Origin: Zygnema cylindricum
Lineage: Eukaryota > Streptophyta > Zygnematophyceae > Zygnematales > Zygnemataceae
DNA: 62,000 nt
Reading direction: 5' to 3'
Assembly: GCA_037447655.1 (NCBI GenBank)
Contig: JBBHKE010001954.1
Location: 143,941 to 205,940 of the forward strand
A program made the translations under genes and the position numbers. Position 1 is the stretch's first letter. Every line of letters begins with the position of its first letter. Shown one piece after another: positions 13,101-25,443 of the stretch. The notes below the pieces were generated by a model. That model worked only from the letters and a program-made list of their open reading frames with translations, was not told the DNA's origin and searched no databases.

Positions 13101-16100
13101 GTTTAGGAGCACAAATATGGTGTTATTGAAGCTAATGTTGACACACGGTGTAACTCTCCACTGAATATAGGACTGTTAATTCTCAGCTGTCTAGACACAG
13201 GCTCTATGGCAATTGGTACTATCATCAGGCATTTCAGCTTCCTGTCAAAAATGTACACGATTAATCAGAAAGGTTGATGGACGTCAATCAGTTCATTATC
13301 AGTTCTTATAATTTAAATCGCTCGTCTACTTCAGAGGCAGATTTATGATTTTCATTTTCATAAACTGAAATTATTATTTTTATTGTATGCAAGTATATTT
13401 ATGATGTATAATTATTCAATAATCAATAGCTTCCAGTACATGAGGTGAGTAAAGAGAATTTCCCTGAATCCAGCTTGCTTTTTGTTCCTTGAATAATTAT
13501 TGTACGTCTACCCTATTGTATCTTTTACAATTTTGAGTGCATTGCAAAACAAAAAACGTAGTAATTAATTGCAAAATTAACGTGGTGCTGAAGGTCAAGT
13601 GAATCGGTGGAAACTGTAGCATTCAAAAACTGGACTCTGGTGTTCTGTCAGTTTTTGATATAATTCCTCCCTCTCCTCTCTCTTTGTTCTCACAATTACG
13701 TTCTTTTTATGGTTTCTATCTTTACAAGACAAACAAATTGCTGTTTTTTTCTTATGATAGATGGAAGGTGCACCGTCGATTAGCTTTGGGTTTATTGTTG
13801 TCCTTCGGTTCTCGGGTCACAAACCCAAGGCTTCTCCTTCTCGGATTCATTGGCTGCACGGGAATTCTCTCCATGTTCATGTCCAATACAGCTACTTCTA
13901 TCATGTAAGTTGAAAGCAAAAGATATATTTTTTATTTTTTTGCTACTTCCAAACTCTTTGTTTCTTTTATATGCATGGCCCCAGGAGTTCTTATGAAACT
14001 GAAATCTTGCCATCAGCTGACCTATGCACATATTTGTCTGCTTTGGTTGATCAACCCCATTATTTCTGTTTTTATTCTCGTAGCATTGTGAAGAGTCTTT
14101 TAGATTCTAACACTTTATTGTAAAACAAATTAGCTGAACAACGACGTTGTGCTTTCTTCCGCCCTCACCACCTCTAATCCGGCTTTTGATAACAAAAATT
14201 GCAATTATGTTACCATTGCGATTACCGTTTATGTTGGTGTGATTCTCCAAGATCCCACGTGTTCCAATTCAACCCATGTTATGTATAACATGTCACCTTG
14301 AACAACACCATAATGTAGAATCAACTCAAAAAAATTGTGTAGTTCATAATTATTTTAGATTACACTAATGGTGGTGAAATGTTATGCTTCTTCGCGTGTC
14401 TTCCTCACTTCCACCTTTTACCAGGATGGTTCCTATGGCGGTAGCGGTTCTTCATAAAGTCAGACGGAATGCAAATGGTATTGCCATGTATGAAATAGCG
14501 ATCGCAAGTGGTTCTTCGTCCAGCCATTTGAACACTTTGCCTGAGGAGGGAGAGAAAAAGGCAAGTCATGTAGAGGGAGAACCAGACAGTCCTCTCCATG
14601 CGGCCATGATTCCGTTAAGGCCGGAGGATAACTTACAAGTGAATGACGGTGGTCCCGACAAGAACGATAGTCGAAATAAAGAATACCACCAGCACGCCTT
14701 TGTGGCTTTACCTTTCGGGGGAGATGAATGGCCAGAACCGAGTAAGAATGATGAAGAAGCTCATGAAGGTTCTTCAACAGGAATGTCAGATGGAGAGTTT
14801 TTGGAACACGAACATGAGGATGAGAATGAGGATAACCAAGGAGTGATGGAAAACGGTGACAGGTTGATAATTGGAAGAAAATCGGACAAGGTTGTGAAAA
14901 GCCGTCTGGCAGATTTGAATGATCCTGTAACTCAGTATTGTAGAGCGGTAAGTTTTCAAGAAAGAGTAGTGGTCGAGGCCCCTTTCAGTGAAATCAGGAT
15001 GATGTGTTTCTAATGCTCCAAAACCTTGCATTTTTAAGTATTCAATATGCCGCTTTTACTTTTGTAAAAACCTATTAGAAGTTTGTTAGGTCCCAACCGT
15101 ACATGAAGGCCAAATTTTATCAGAAAGCAATTTGTCAGCAGTGTTTCATTTTGTGTTATGCTCTCGCATTTGCTAAAGTGGAGGGCCAAAGTTGAGTAAG
15201 TTATTATATGAAGTGATGCATTAATGTAGGCAAAGTAAAAGTAAGAAGGAATTGTAAGGAATATAGTGTGTTTATCTTCTTAAATTCAGCTTTAAATTAC
15301 TGTTTCATTTACAGATTGTTCTTGGCATCGCTTATGCGGCATCTATCGGTGGTATGGGCTCTCTTACTTCTGCTGTAAGTTTGTCTTCCCTGACAGTTTT
15401 TTTAAATCTTCTTTTTTTGGTTTGTTTAAGCACAAGTTTTTAGAAGAGGTGTAATGAATGTCTCCTTTGCCACCGTTGGTTTTCCTACTTATCACTGTTT
15501 TCTTTCTTTTGGAAGTCACCATGTCTATGTTCCGTGCATTCTTATTTCTATTCAATTTGTCTGTATTTGTTATTTTCAGGGCCCTAATCTTATCCTCGCT
15601 GGTACTTTTAGTCGTATGTTCCCTGAGGCTCCGCGAATTTCCTATCTTGACTGGCTCGCATTTGGCCTACCTCTCTCCCTCGTATTCCTTTTTATCCTCT
15701 GGACAATTCTCTGTATTATTTTCTGTCCACCTGTCAGCGTGCCGGTGATTCGTGCTGCACTCGATCGCTCCGTTTTGGAACAGGAGTATGCTCGTCTTGG
15801 TAAGTTTTCTAAAAAAATCCTTCTAAATTCTGTCGTCTTTTGCTTTAATGAACCCTCGATGATGAACCGTAAATCTTCTTGTGTTGGTTCTTAAGAACCT
15901 ATTTTCTTTTTCACCGTCATTGTTGTTGTATGCCCTGTTATCAGCTGTTACCGGGTTTTACAAAGTTGATCGATTATCCTGGTGGGTGACTGTTGCTGTT
16001 TTCTGACCTTTGACATCTGTTTTCTTTGTTACCAGTAAAAGTCTCAAGGCCTTTTGGTTCTTTTGAGTTCTTGACTCAGTTTATCAAGGTGCAGATTACT

Positions 16101-16260
16101 CTAGGCTTGATGATGTCATAAAAAGTAGACTGTGTAATTCACCTTATTTTATTTGTCACAAACGTGTCTATTGATCGATGATCTCCCTCAAAAAGGCCTT
16201 GCCTTTGTTATGTGCATTGGGATATTCTGCACAGAGAGAGGGAGAGTGAGGGGAGAGGGA

Positions 16261-16306
<46 letters not shown>

Positions 16307-16559
16307 AGAAATTTGTTTGGGGTCATCCTATCGTGCATGTTTTTTTTTTTGGTCTCTAATTCTTGTTTGGTGGGTAAGATTTTCAGGACCGATGAAGTTC
16401 GCAGAAAAGGCGGTTCTTTGTGACTTTGTGGTATGTCCATTTTCCACAGAATTTCTCCTTTTCTCCTCTCAAATGTTCAAATCACAGACCAAAAGATACC
16501 ATGGACCATGTTTATTCTGAGTTGAGGTATGCACATGAAGTAATGTGGACCATAGTGTT

Positions 16560-16590
<31 letters not shown>

Positions 16591-19500
16591 AAGGACCCAC
16601 AGAGGCTTTTTTTTTTTGTTCGCACGAGTGTGGGCCATAGTATTTTGCCACCGATAAAATTAGTCTATTCATAATAATTTGAACTTTTTTATGTGTTACT
16701 GTTGCTTGTTTTCGATTTTTCTTTTGACCTTTTACGTGGTTTGCATTCTGACATTGTTGTTCATCATAAACTTAAGTACCTTGTATGTTTTTGTTTATAA
16801 TTATTAGTTACAAATCCCGAACATAACCTTTTTCAAAGTTTAATCTGTTTGTGGATTTGTGGAATTTTTCTATGACAGGTACTTTCCCTATTATGGTTGA
16901 CTAGAAATCCTGGTGGTGGGGTCCTTGGTTGGGGAATGCTATTTGAAAACGATAAAGCAGTCGGGGACGGTACAGCCAGTGTGCGTTCTCGATTTATTTC
17001 TGTCTGTTTTTTTATTTTATTTTTATTGTTTTCAGGAGAGGTACATCCAAACAGTTTTTACATTAAAGCACCTATGGTTCACGATAGAATTTGTGATCGC
17101 GGCAAAAAATTTGAGGACCAGAGTTAGTGTAGCGTACCCATTTCAGTGAACTCCAATGAGCGTCCAGCTTCAAATCTTCGCTTTGAAACAATTCCTGCTT
17201 CTGTTTTTCACTTTTTTCCCGCCTCCACTCTCCCAAAATCCAATTTCCTGTCTTAAAAGAATGACCTCCTCCAGTCGTATCCAAGCTTCAGATTCTTAAT
17301 CCTTTACATCATGAATTCTTTCCTTTATCTTCTGATTCTCCTACTGGCCTTCTGTTCTACGAGCCTTTAAACTGCGGTTTTTTTTCAATCTGCAGTGTAA
17401 TAAACTCTGAACCCTTCCTGAAATCACCTTCAAAAAAAATCCTTAAATAAACCCTAAAAAAGATACCTTCTGTTTTCTTTGTTTTTTGGCAGGCTTTTTG
17501 TGCAATCGTGCTGTTTGTTATTCCTTCATTGTCGGGAAAGCCGTGGCAAATGTTGATGGATTGGGAAACCTGTCGGACAATGCCCTGGGATGTGGTTCTC
17601 CTCCTCGGTGGAGGTTAGTGGGTAGGGAATCCCTCAAAGACTCCTGTAGCAGAAAACTCACCTCGGTAATGGATTCCAACTATTGAGTCACTCGACGTGT
17701 CAGGAACTCGTTGAATCAGCGATTCAATGAATTAGTGGTTAAGGGATCCCTGACTGAATTTGTGAGGAATTAGTGAACTAGTAAATTAGTGAATCAGTGG
17801 GTAAGGGTGAGTGGGTGAGTAGGGAATCCGTGAAACAGTGGACTAGTTGTAGGGATCTCCAGTGAGTGAGTAGAAATTAGTGAATTAGTGAATCTGTGGG
17901 TAGGAAATCAGTCAATTACTGAGGAGGGAATCATTGAATTAGTGGGTAAGGAATGAACAAAATCAATGTGTTACATGCGAAAAATACTGGTCAGTAAATC
18001 CAGTAATGTAGGCTTTTGGCTGTACATATCTGTAGAGTTACCGATAAAAACCGAAAAACCAGCACTACTTATCTTAACCCCAGTATTTTCCTGCCGATAA
18101 CCAGTAAAAAAACTAAAGAGTATCACCAACATTATCCTCAGTAATTACGGAAATTAATTGTGACATTTGCTGTACGTTTATGTACGGATACTAACCGTGT
18201 TGTCACCTGGAATTTACGCGTGAATAATTCGGGCGACGCAGTAACCCCAGTATTGTCCGTAAATGTGGTTACTCGAGTTACAGCGCGGAGCAGTATTTGT
18301 TACTGTGTATTTACCTTATTAGTGGATGGCGAATGTGAATTAGTGAGTAGTAGGGGGTCGGTGAATTAGTGAGTGAATCAGTGAAATTAGTGAGTAGGGG
18401 ATCATTAAATAAGTGAATCAGTGTGTAGGCAATCAGTGAATTAATGAACAGCTATCGGTTATCAAGCTTGACTGATTTATTGATCGGTGCAGTGGGATAT
18501 TTAGCAGTATACAGTGTGAAGGCGTCGGTGAATCAATGATCAGAGTGAATCTGTGAACATTGATTCGTAATGTCATAATAAGTTTATACAACCGTCCTTG
18601 AAATAGTGCATTACTGAACAGTGATTCTTTAATCAGTGTAACTGTGCACCGTGTATCACTATTTTCGTTAATGTTTTTTTCCGGCCTTCAAAAAGCGCAC
18701 ACTTATCGGATTTATCAATTTGACTGTGCGATGGAAAGCTAAGATTCTTACCTTTTGATTGGTGGTCTTCGAACGAAAGCTGCACACGTGTGCATGGAGA
18801 AAATTTGTTTTATTGCAAGAAAATGTTTAGCGTCACGGAGTAGCTGTTGAGTTGCAACCAGCGGAAGAGTGCTTCATGATCGGTGAATCAGGGAATCATT
18901 AGTCAGTATATAGTGAATGAGTTATCCACCTATCAGTTCAAACCATCCTATACGACATCACAGCTCAGAGATTAATTCGGAAATGTCTCTGACAAAGGTT
19001 CAAAAAAGGGTTCCGGCAGAGGTTGCATGACTCTTAAGGTCAACAATAGTTAGCGCAATATATATACATATGGGTGTTATTGCCTCTTGTTTTCTATGCC
19101 ACCTTCAAGATCTCCCTTTTCATGTCTTTCCAAATTCCTTATTTCTAGAAGATATTCTGCCTCTTTCATTTCTAATCTGTCTTTAAGCAATCTAAATATA
19201 CTCTAAAATTCCTTCTTTCTTTTATGATTTAACCTGTCAAGACTTAGGTGTATCTGAAGTCATACATTCTTTCTAGCTTTCCGTTTTGTTTAGCATCCGA
19301 ATAACATCTAAGGAAACCCAAAACTAGTCCTTTGAATCATACCTTTTCCGTTTCTCCTGTCTTTTTCCACTTCTTTTTTCTCTGCAAATACAGGTTTTGC
19401 CCTCTCAGCAGGTGTTACCAGCAGTGGTCTCGCTGCATGGATCGGCGATCACGTCTCCTCTCTCCACCGAGTTCCCGCCCTTTGTATACCTCCTTTACTC

Positions 19501-20236
19501 GCCTTTGTGGTCACATTTGGTACTGAATTCACCTCCAACAGTGCCTCTGCGACAGTCATTCTCCCTCTTTTGGCGGGTCTCTCCCTCTCTATGGGACGCC
19601 ATCCTCTCCTCCTCATGTTACCTGCAACTATCGCCTGCTCTTTTGCCTTCATGCTACCAATTGCCACAGCTCAAAACGCTGTCGCTTATTCCACCGGTTT
19701 CTTAAAACTGAGACACCTTTTACTTCCCGGGATTTTTTTGAACCTTATCGGAGTGTTGTTGATCGGCATCACTGTTCCCACGTTAGGTGAGAGAGGGGAG
19801 AGGTGGAGAGGGAGAGGGGGAGGGAGAGGGAGAGGGAGAGGGAGAGGGAGAGGGAGAGGGAGAGGGAGAGGGAGAGGGAGAGGGAGAGGGAGAGGGAGAG
19901 GGAGAGGAGGGGGGAGGGAGAGAGAGAGAGCTTATGATTCACCCACCATAGCTTGACTCTTGCTGTATTGTTTCGATTTTGTGACCATATCTTTCTTTCT
20001 TCATCTTTTTTTTTTGTTTTCAGTTTCAGCGCTTTGCACTTCCAATGCTCGATTTTTTTAAGATGGCCCTTGATTTGTACTGCCTAAATAATAACATTCT
20101 CTCTGCAATTTTATTTTTATTTTTTCTCTCTGCAGGACAATCAATATTTGGATTGTTAAATGAACCATCGGTTTTTCAATGGTATGAGGATGCGAAGGAA
20201 GGTTTGTTGCCTTCTAACTCGACGACTACCCCATAG
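10109..20236 (+). CDS. SLC13/DASS-family anion (di/tricarboxylate or sulfate) transporter
   Basis: Eleven exons: 10109-10354, 10908-11056, 13761-13904, 14425-14947, 15315-15374, 15580-15799, 16387-16430, 16879-16980, 17493-17613, 19394-19786, 20136-20236. All have GT-AG borders and matching phases, giving exactly 701 codons with TAG. This is the SLC13/DASS (citrate-melibiose... CitMHS-like) secondary carrier family, which moves dicarboxylates, citrate or sulfate, usually with Na+. Family hallmarks, in order: [35 protein letters not shown], a first SNT motif ([12 protein letters not shown]), [40 protein letters not shown], a second motif [13 protein letters not shown] and [14 protein letters not shown]. 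An acidic hydrophilic insert of about 140 aa in exon 4 lies between the first SNT motif and GIAYAAS. A possible AATAAA lies at 20485-20490. The second SNT motif reads SNS. The substrate cannot be told from sequence. Confidence 0.93.
11217..11425. mobile_element. TA-MITE, diverged copy in SLC13 intron 2
   Basis: Inverted ends TAAACTGCCCATTGCTATTA and its complement ending CCATGGGCAGTGTA. The inside shares ACTGCCACGTCTCCTG with the copies at 22362-22563 and 59401-59619. The intron sequence on its two sides contains a diverged direct repeat (about 11127-11215 and 11469-11550), beginning GAGTCGTCACCA. Confidence 0.6.
12939..13152. mobile_element. Decayed TA-MITE in SLC13 intron 2
   Basis: The left end is TACACTGTGAATCGTTATTA. 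The right end, ACACACGGTGTA, is a weaker inverted match. Size fits the short subfamily (about 200 bp). Confidence 0.5.
16231..16312 (+). repeat. Purine simple repeat with long poly-G run
   Basis: A GAGAGGG-type tract contains an uninterrupted G run of over 30 bases at about 16264-16296. It lies in SLC13 intron 6, 75 bases before exon 7. A run this long can form G-quadruplexes and is error-prone in sequencing. Confidence 0.9.
16563..16591. repeat. (TA)n microsatellite
   Basis: Alternating TA for about 29 bases in SLC13 intron 7. Confidence 0.9.
17690..18460 (+). repeat. Diverged AGTGAATTAGTGAATCAGTG minisatellite
   Basis: Imperfect units of GTGAATTAGTGA, AGTGAATCAGTG and GTGGGTAAGG recur many times at 17690-17960, and again near 18330-18460 and 18530-18650, within SLC13 intron 9. 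The middle part (17960-18320) is largely free of the unit. It looks like an old expanded repeat. Confidence 0.7.
19791..19930 (+). repeat. (GGGAGA)n microsatellite
   Basis: Over 20 near-perfect GGGAGA units begin only a few bases after the splice donor of SLC13 exon 10 (exon ends 19786). Confidence 0.95.
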
Positions 20237-22190
20237 TTTTTTTTTTTTTCCAACATGTGTTTTTCTTAATTTTTATTAATAATGCTAAAATGTCGAACAG
20301 GTATTCGTAAGGTTTGTACCTGTTTTTCAAACTCAAAAGTTTTCCCTTTAGTATACATTTACGTTTGGTCGATAGTTATTCTTCATTTGAATTGACAGTA
20401 GTGGAAGTCAGTTTTCTCATTCTTTTATACAAATTGTTTGCGGTTTCGTAGGTGATTGAAAGTTAGTAACTCTTAACCAAAAAAAATAAAAAAATGTTTA
20501 TCCATTTATTCAGATGTAGTGCCTTTTTTGTTGCATTAGAAATAGCTTTGTTATATTTGCGGGCACCAATTTTTCTGGAGGATCTGTTATTAGTTGCGGA
20601 CCACAAAAAATATCACGAGGTTAAGAGTATTAGAAACTGTTCTTTTCCCTCGACGGCAATTGCCTTTTAAGTTGTTACAATTCTCCTTTGGTTTAACATG
20701 TACTAGAAGTCCCGATAACTGCCTTTTAGTTTTTGACAGGTTTTCTCACGTTCTTGTCACGAAATTTTGACTTAGAGCTGTGTTACGCCAACCCTCGTTT
20801 GAGGGAAAATCAAATGATTTGTAGTCTATTTTGAGTAATTGTATGTATTTTTACTCACAAGACACTATTATTTAACCCTCAACGTGAGGACAAAGGCCTC
20901 TCGTTACTGGAGTTATACGTACAAATCAACTATCAAATTATACCTGACTATTTTTCAAGCTTGATGTCGAATCCTAGTTATGTGCGGATCACAGTTTGTC
21001 CATAGGTGGTGTGCCATTGCCTGTTTGGTGAGATGAGAAAATATGTAATTGCCTGATGAACATCCTCCATTGCATTCACAACCACTTTCCTAACCTGCTA
21101 GTTCTTAAATACCATTAATTCTCAAAAAGCCATCTTGTTGACATATTGATGTTCAATACATGTGGATACGTGAAACAGTAAATATTGACTGGAACAGATG
21201 TGACATCACCTTTGACAAAAAAATTGATGCAATACAATGCTGTTGATATGTTCATCGTTTCTATGCTAATCCTCGTCAGTGATTTTTTGGGCTTCAAATC
21301 ATTGAATCGTATGAGAGTTACAGTCCAGCTGTCAGATCATTTTCTTATTCGGTTGAAAACTCCACTGACAATGATACGTGCTGTGGCTAGCAGTACTTTT
21401 ATTTTATACGAGAGTGTGTATCATTGGTTAAACATATTTGAAATCAATAATTACACCGTGAGTTGCTTGTACCGTTTATAACAGTGATGCTGCTGGCTCT
21501 TTTTGACCTTGAGCCAAAAATTAGCGTTATAGCACCATCTATTTCTTAGCCTCATTTTTTAATCGTTTCCACGCGCAAATTTTTAGCGTTCCCTTTAATT
21601 TTTCGGAAGAACAGATTTTGTCTTCATGTGTCATAGCGAACATCCCTACATAATGAGAGGTTCTATGAAGCTTAACTGACCTAAAACATCAGCAAATAGA
21701 TTGCTCCAAATATCGTAATTTCTATTCGATCTGGCAGTACTAGTAGATCTGGGGTCCATGCCGATTCAAGTAACCAAAAATCGGTATTCCAATTCGGTAC
21801 CCGACACAAAAAAACCGCCAGAAATTACACGTACATTTTCGAAGCCTACAGCCGGAACCGCAGGAAAACCATTTGCTTTTTCTGGTGGAAAATGTGAAGG
21901 CCGAAGAGATTGCCGTTAAGTCATAGCGGCCCGCTGTGTAAAGGATACAATTTTGCCGGTGCTTGCCTATACTCACAGAGGCCGAATACGAATTTTTTTT
22001 GTCCCCAGCCAAAGCTGTTGTGTCCGCAGGATTTGCTCACATCTAATAGCGGTGGACGGTGTACCGCACTCCCTTTAAAACGACCGCAAATAGCGAGGAG
22101 GCGCACTAATTTCTGCTTTTGTTTCAAAGCAGTTTTAGATGCATTGTAATTATTTTTAAAATATAATAATTATTAAAATGTGATCGGTCA
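20237..22190. other. 3' flank of SLC13, no other gene seen
   Basis: The probable 3' UTR with AATAAA at 20485-20490 is followed by AT-rich sequence. Nothing at 20500-22190 resembles a coding exon or a recognised repeat. Confidence 0.4.
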
Positions 22191-22195
22191 TACAA

Positions 22196-22277
22196 GTCGC
22201 TTTGGCGGAGTGGTTAACGCGGTGCCCTGCTAAGGCATTGCCCTTTGGGCGCGCAGGTTCGAATCCTGCAGGCGACG
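22196..22277 (+). tRNA. tRNA-Ser (GCU anticodon)
   Basis: An 82-nt gene that folds as a class II tRNA. The acceptor arm pairs GTCGCTT with AGGCGAC, discriminator G. The anticodon loop CTGCTAA carries GCT inside a GTGCC/GGCAT stem. The long variable arm is TTGCCCTTTGGGCGC, and the T arm is GCAGG-TTCGAAT-CCTGC. TTTTT follows two bases downstream as a Pol III terminator. It is identical in sequence to the genes at 39148 and 45654. Confidence 0.95.
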
Positions 22278-22361
22278 CTTTTTGCCTTTTAGAATGAAGT
22301 TGCATCGGACGAAAAGTGAGGCTGTTTACATAAATTCGGACATTTTCGTACCTCAACGTAG

Positions 22362-22563
22362 TACACCGTGAATCGTTATTAGCCTTATGTACGCTATATC
22401 GACACCCTAAAATTTTGACATTGATACCTTAAATATAATAAATTACACTATTTAAGAACGTGGACTATATTCTGCCACGTCTCCTGTAACTAAATTAGAA
22501 TGAATGACGCTAATTTTTCTTTACACTAATAATTTCTATACGGTAATAACGATTCAAGGTGTA
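22362..22563. mobile_element. TA-MITE (mariner-like), short subfamily
   Basis: A 202-bp unit with ends TACACCGTGAATCGTTATTA and TAATAACGATTCAAGGTGTA. The inside shares ATTTAAGAACGTGGAC and CTGCCACGT with 59401-59619. It starts 84 bases after the tRNA-Ser gene. Confidence 0.85.
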
Positions 22564-22676
22564 CCACTTAAGCGAAACAACATTACAGGGAATCTTGCCA
22601 ATATTCTCCAAAGTTCTGGGAGGTGATAATGACCGTTGGATATTCATTCGCGAAGCATTCACTTCAGTTTTTTTCT

Positions 22677-22724
22677 GTAACTGGCGAGTGGCAACCCACC
22701 TCGAGGAGGTGGGTTGCCAGTTAC
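22677..22724. repeat. Strong inverted repeat (hairpin)
   Basis: GGCAACCCACCTC (22690-22702) and its exact complement (22706-22718) are separated by 3 bases. The outer arms GTAACTGG and CCAGTTAC also pair. No gene or terminator is nearby. Confidence 0.85.
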
Positions 22725-22869
22725 GGGGGTCGAAGGGTCGCGACACCTTGAACGATAAAGATCCGTGTCACGATGGACGACTAACGGAATTCAAAAATTT
22801 GCACATGATATGTACCTTCCAAAATCCAACCGAAAAATACAAAATGTATTCTCGTATTTACAGTACTTG

Positions 22870-23383
22870 TACACTGGCCCAATCGTTATTAGCGTGGGAG
22901 TTTGATTAGCGTATAATAATAATTACAGTGGTGTACGCTATTTAAGAATTTAAAAAATTTGGAATACATTCTAATTGTTTGATTATGGTAATTTGGATCT
23001 TTGAAAAAAAAAATGTCGGTCGCAAACATGCTTACACTAATATAGGTCTCCGTACAAAATCTGACAAACCGTACACAAATCATACATTCACACGGTCGAA
23101 ACGCGGATGTCGGACGAATATGTGGGAACAAAATTGTTTACGACCTGGTTTTTTTTCCTTTTTAGACGCATATTCTCATGCGTCTGCGGTTACTAAAACT
23201 TATTTATTGTAATTTTTAACTTAAAAAGGTACATTTATGTACGGTTTGACACTGACCGTACGTACTGAAAATAACCCTAAATAGAATAAAGAAAAAAAAT
23301 AGAATGAACTACACTAATGGAGAATAAAAAAAAAAAGCGGGACGGAATTAGTGTACACAACGCTAATAACGATTGGCGGTGTA
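22870..23383. mobile_element. TA-MITE, subfamily 1
   Basis: About 514 bp with ends TACACTGGCCCAATCG and CGATTGGCGGTGTA. The inside is the reverse complement of the truncated copy at 2893-3332. Confidence 0.75.
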
Positions 23384-23386
23384 CTG

Positions 23387-23965
23387 TACACCACACCTTG
23401 AATCGCTATTAGCGTTAAAAACGCTAATTCGGCGCCCTCAACTTTTAACCCTCGAACCTACAATAGTTTTAATAACTATACTTGTTTTCTACTTTAAATA
23501 AGGTACATTCAAATTAGCGTAAATGAAAGTTTGGACAGTTTCTAAATAGTGTAGTGTACCAAATGCGTCATTCCGTAATAAAACTGCTCGTTTGACGTAC
23601 TTTCGTACAGAAGGTAAGTCAGATAAAGTCGTCGACATGCTAAAGTGAGTGCGTCGACACACTAAAGTGAGTGCGTCGGCACGCTAAAGTGAGTGCGTCG
23701 ACACGCTAAAGTGAGTGCGTCGACACACTAAAGTGAGTGCGTCGGCACGCTAAAGTGAGTGCGTCGACACGAAAAAAGCGCACTCGGATTTTATTCAAAG
23801 TCATAAAGAAAGGAAGAAATCACGCAAACTCGTTCTCGCATGTTCAAATATGTGAACACGGGCTAATACCGACACCACTATGGGAAAAATGTACCCAAAT
23901 TAGGGTTATGCATAAATTAGAGTTACATTTTTTTGTTGAAAGGCCTTAGCCAATTAGAATTAAAA
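23387..23965. mobile_element. TA-MITE, subfamily 3, carrying a tandem repeat
   Basis: The left end TACACCACACCTTGAATCG directly abuts the previous element. The inside follows the copy at 44993-45471 (AATTCGGCGCCC..., AAAAGCGCACTC, then the GTACCCAAATTAG region). The right end is decayed. A 22-bp repeat has expanded inside it. Confidence 0.6.
23630..23761 (+). repeat. 22-bp tandem repeat, 6 units
   Basis: Unit CGTCGACACGCTAAAGTGAG plus TG, with changes only at a few sites (ATG/ACA, GAC/GGC). The related element at 44993-45471 holds only one degenerate unit, so the expansion is specific to this copy. Confidence 0.95.
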
Positions 23966-23972
23966 ACATGAA

Positions 23973-25022
23973 GGGGGTGTCCCCCATGTATTAAAGTGTC
24001 GACTTTTTCCTGTCGTTTTCCCCCAAAATTCAGTCCCCAACGAGAAACTCTATTGTCGTGCTAAAAAAAAAAAAATACCACAATACAATGAACGCCAATT
24101 TTATACTTTAAATGTACTCCATGTTTATCGTCTTCTAGACTCATTTTGGCGTTTTCCTCTTTTCGATCCCCGACAAGAAAATCCAACTCATCAACAAAAT
24201 TTATCAAAAATCACCTCGCTAGGTGATTTTAGTTAAAGTATCACCCAAACAACGAATGAAAAACGATCCATGCACGCGCCACACAAGTGGGAAAAAAATA
24301 GGACGAAGGAGAGTACTCGCTATTTTTCTCCCTGCCCGTCACGCGCGTGTATGGACATAAATTTACGAGGTCTCGGACCTCCATTTATGCTTGCACTCCA
24401 TTGTACCGAAGCGTTCTCGGCCGAAGCGTATGTATGCAAAACAGAAAACCACCTTTTGTAGTCGTCGCGCTGAGCGTAGGTGAATAAATAGCACGGTTCA
24501 TTCATGGGTCCCTTCCATAATTTTGCGTCGACGTCGCCTCTCCCCTCTCCCTCTCACGTTATCGCTTTCATCTCACACTTTCGCTTTTATCTCACACTTT
24601 TTAGGACGAGACACGATAGTACTGGTATGAAATGAAAGATATATGGAAAAATAATTGTTTCGACTACCTTTAGGTGTATTTTTATTGCAAGTTGAGTGAG
24701 AAAAGTCGCAAAAACGAAATCAGGAAGCCATGGCGGAAAGTTCTTGAATATGTGACGTCAATGTTGTCACAAGTGGGCATGACATCACAATGTCACAAAA
24801 AACTAGACGTATACACTTGTCACTATTTTTGCATACGTCACAAATTATCAGCCGTTTTGTAGTCGTCTGTAATCGTCAAACGTTATACCGACGTCTATAA
24901 CCGTGACATTTCAAATTTCGATTTCATTTTTGCACATTGGAATGTTATTCAAAGTAGTACAAAAAACCTTCAATAAAATCCAGCGTACTGCTTCAAAGTA
25001 TTGATTACATGGGGACACCCCC
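23973..25022. mobile_element. Harbinger-like non-autonomous element, GGGGGTGTC ends
   Basis: A 1,050-bp unit with ends GGGGGTGTCCCCCATGTA and TACATGGGGACACCCCC. It is homologous to 6428-7455, sharing CCATGGCGGAAAGTT, AATATGTGACGTC and the palindrome at 24207-24230. The flanks no longer show a clear TAA pair. Confidence 0.7.
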
Positions 25023-25054
25023 AAATTGTTTGTTCACACTAAATCAAGCGGTGA

Positions 25055-25435
25055 TGGGTTCCGATATATCGCTTTGAGACCAACAAATTTGTTATCAGTG
25101 ATAAGTGGAACAAAGTATGGTACGTTATATAAATAGTACCTGATAATATGCTGTATAATATTTTTGATTATATATAGCGTGGCATGCCACATATGACAAT
25201 TTAAAATGTGTATAACGGTAGAACGCAATTTGTTTTGTGCTCCGTATAACTGTAGAAGAAAATTTTAGTACAATGGAATAAAACGTACAGATGTATGGTA
25301 TTAACCGCACAATTATCGCCGATCGCTATCGAACCAGTGTTCATCGCGATAACACCGGGACCGATATATCGTTCCAATATATATATATCGATTATCGTTA
25401 TGCAAAAAAAAAGAACATATTGGTTATCGGCAAAT
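25055..25435. repeat. Decayed hAT-like fragment related to 37651-38435
   Basis: Shares CCGATATATCG...GACCAACAAATT, the AGCGTGG-ATGCCAC segment and ATATATCGATTATCG with the intact element at 37651-38435, but both terminal sequences are lost. Confidence 0.55.
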
Positions 25436-25443
25436 GGCTACAG

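Noticed and set aside
16153-16520. Gly-run ORFs over the poly-G tract
   Set aside because: Intronic simple repeat within the SLC13 gene; no coding evidence besides exon 7 (16387-16430).
23630-23761. CRISPR-like array
   Set aside because: Units are directly tandem with no unique spacers, and this is a eukaryotic genome.
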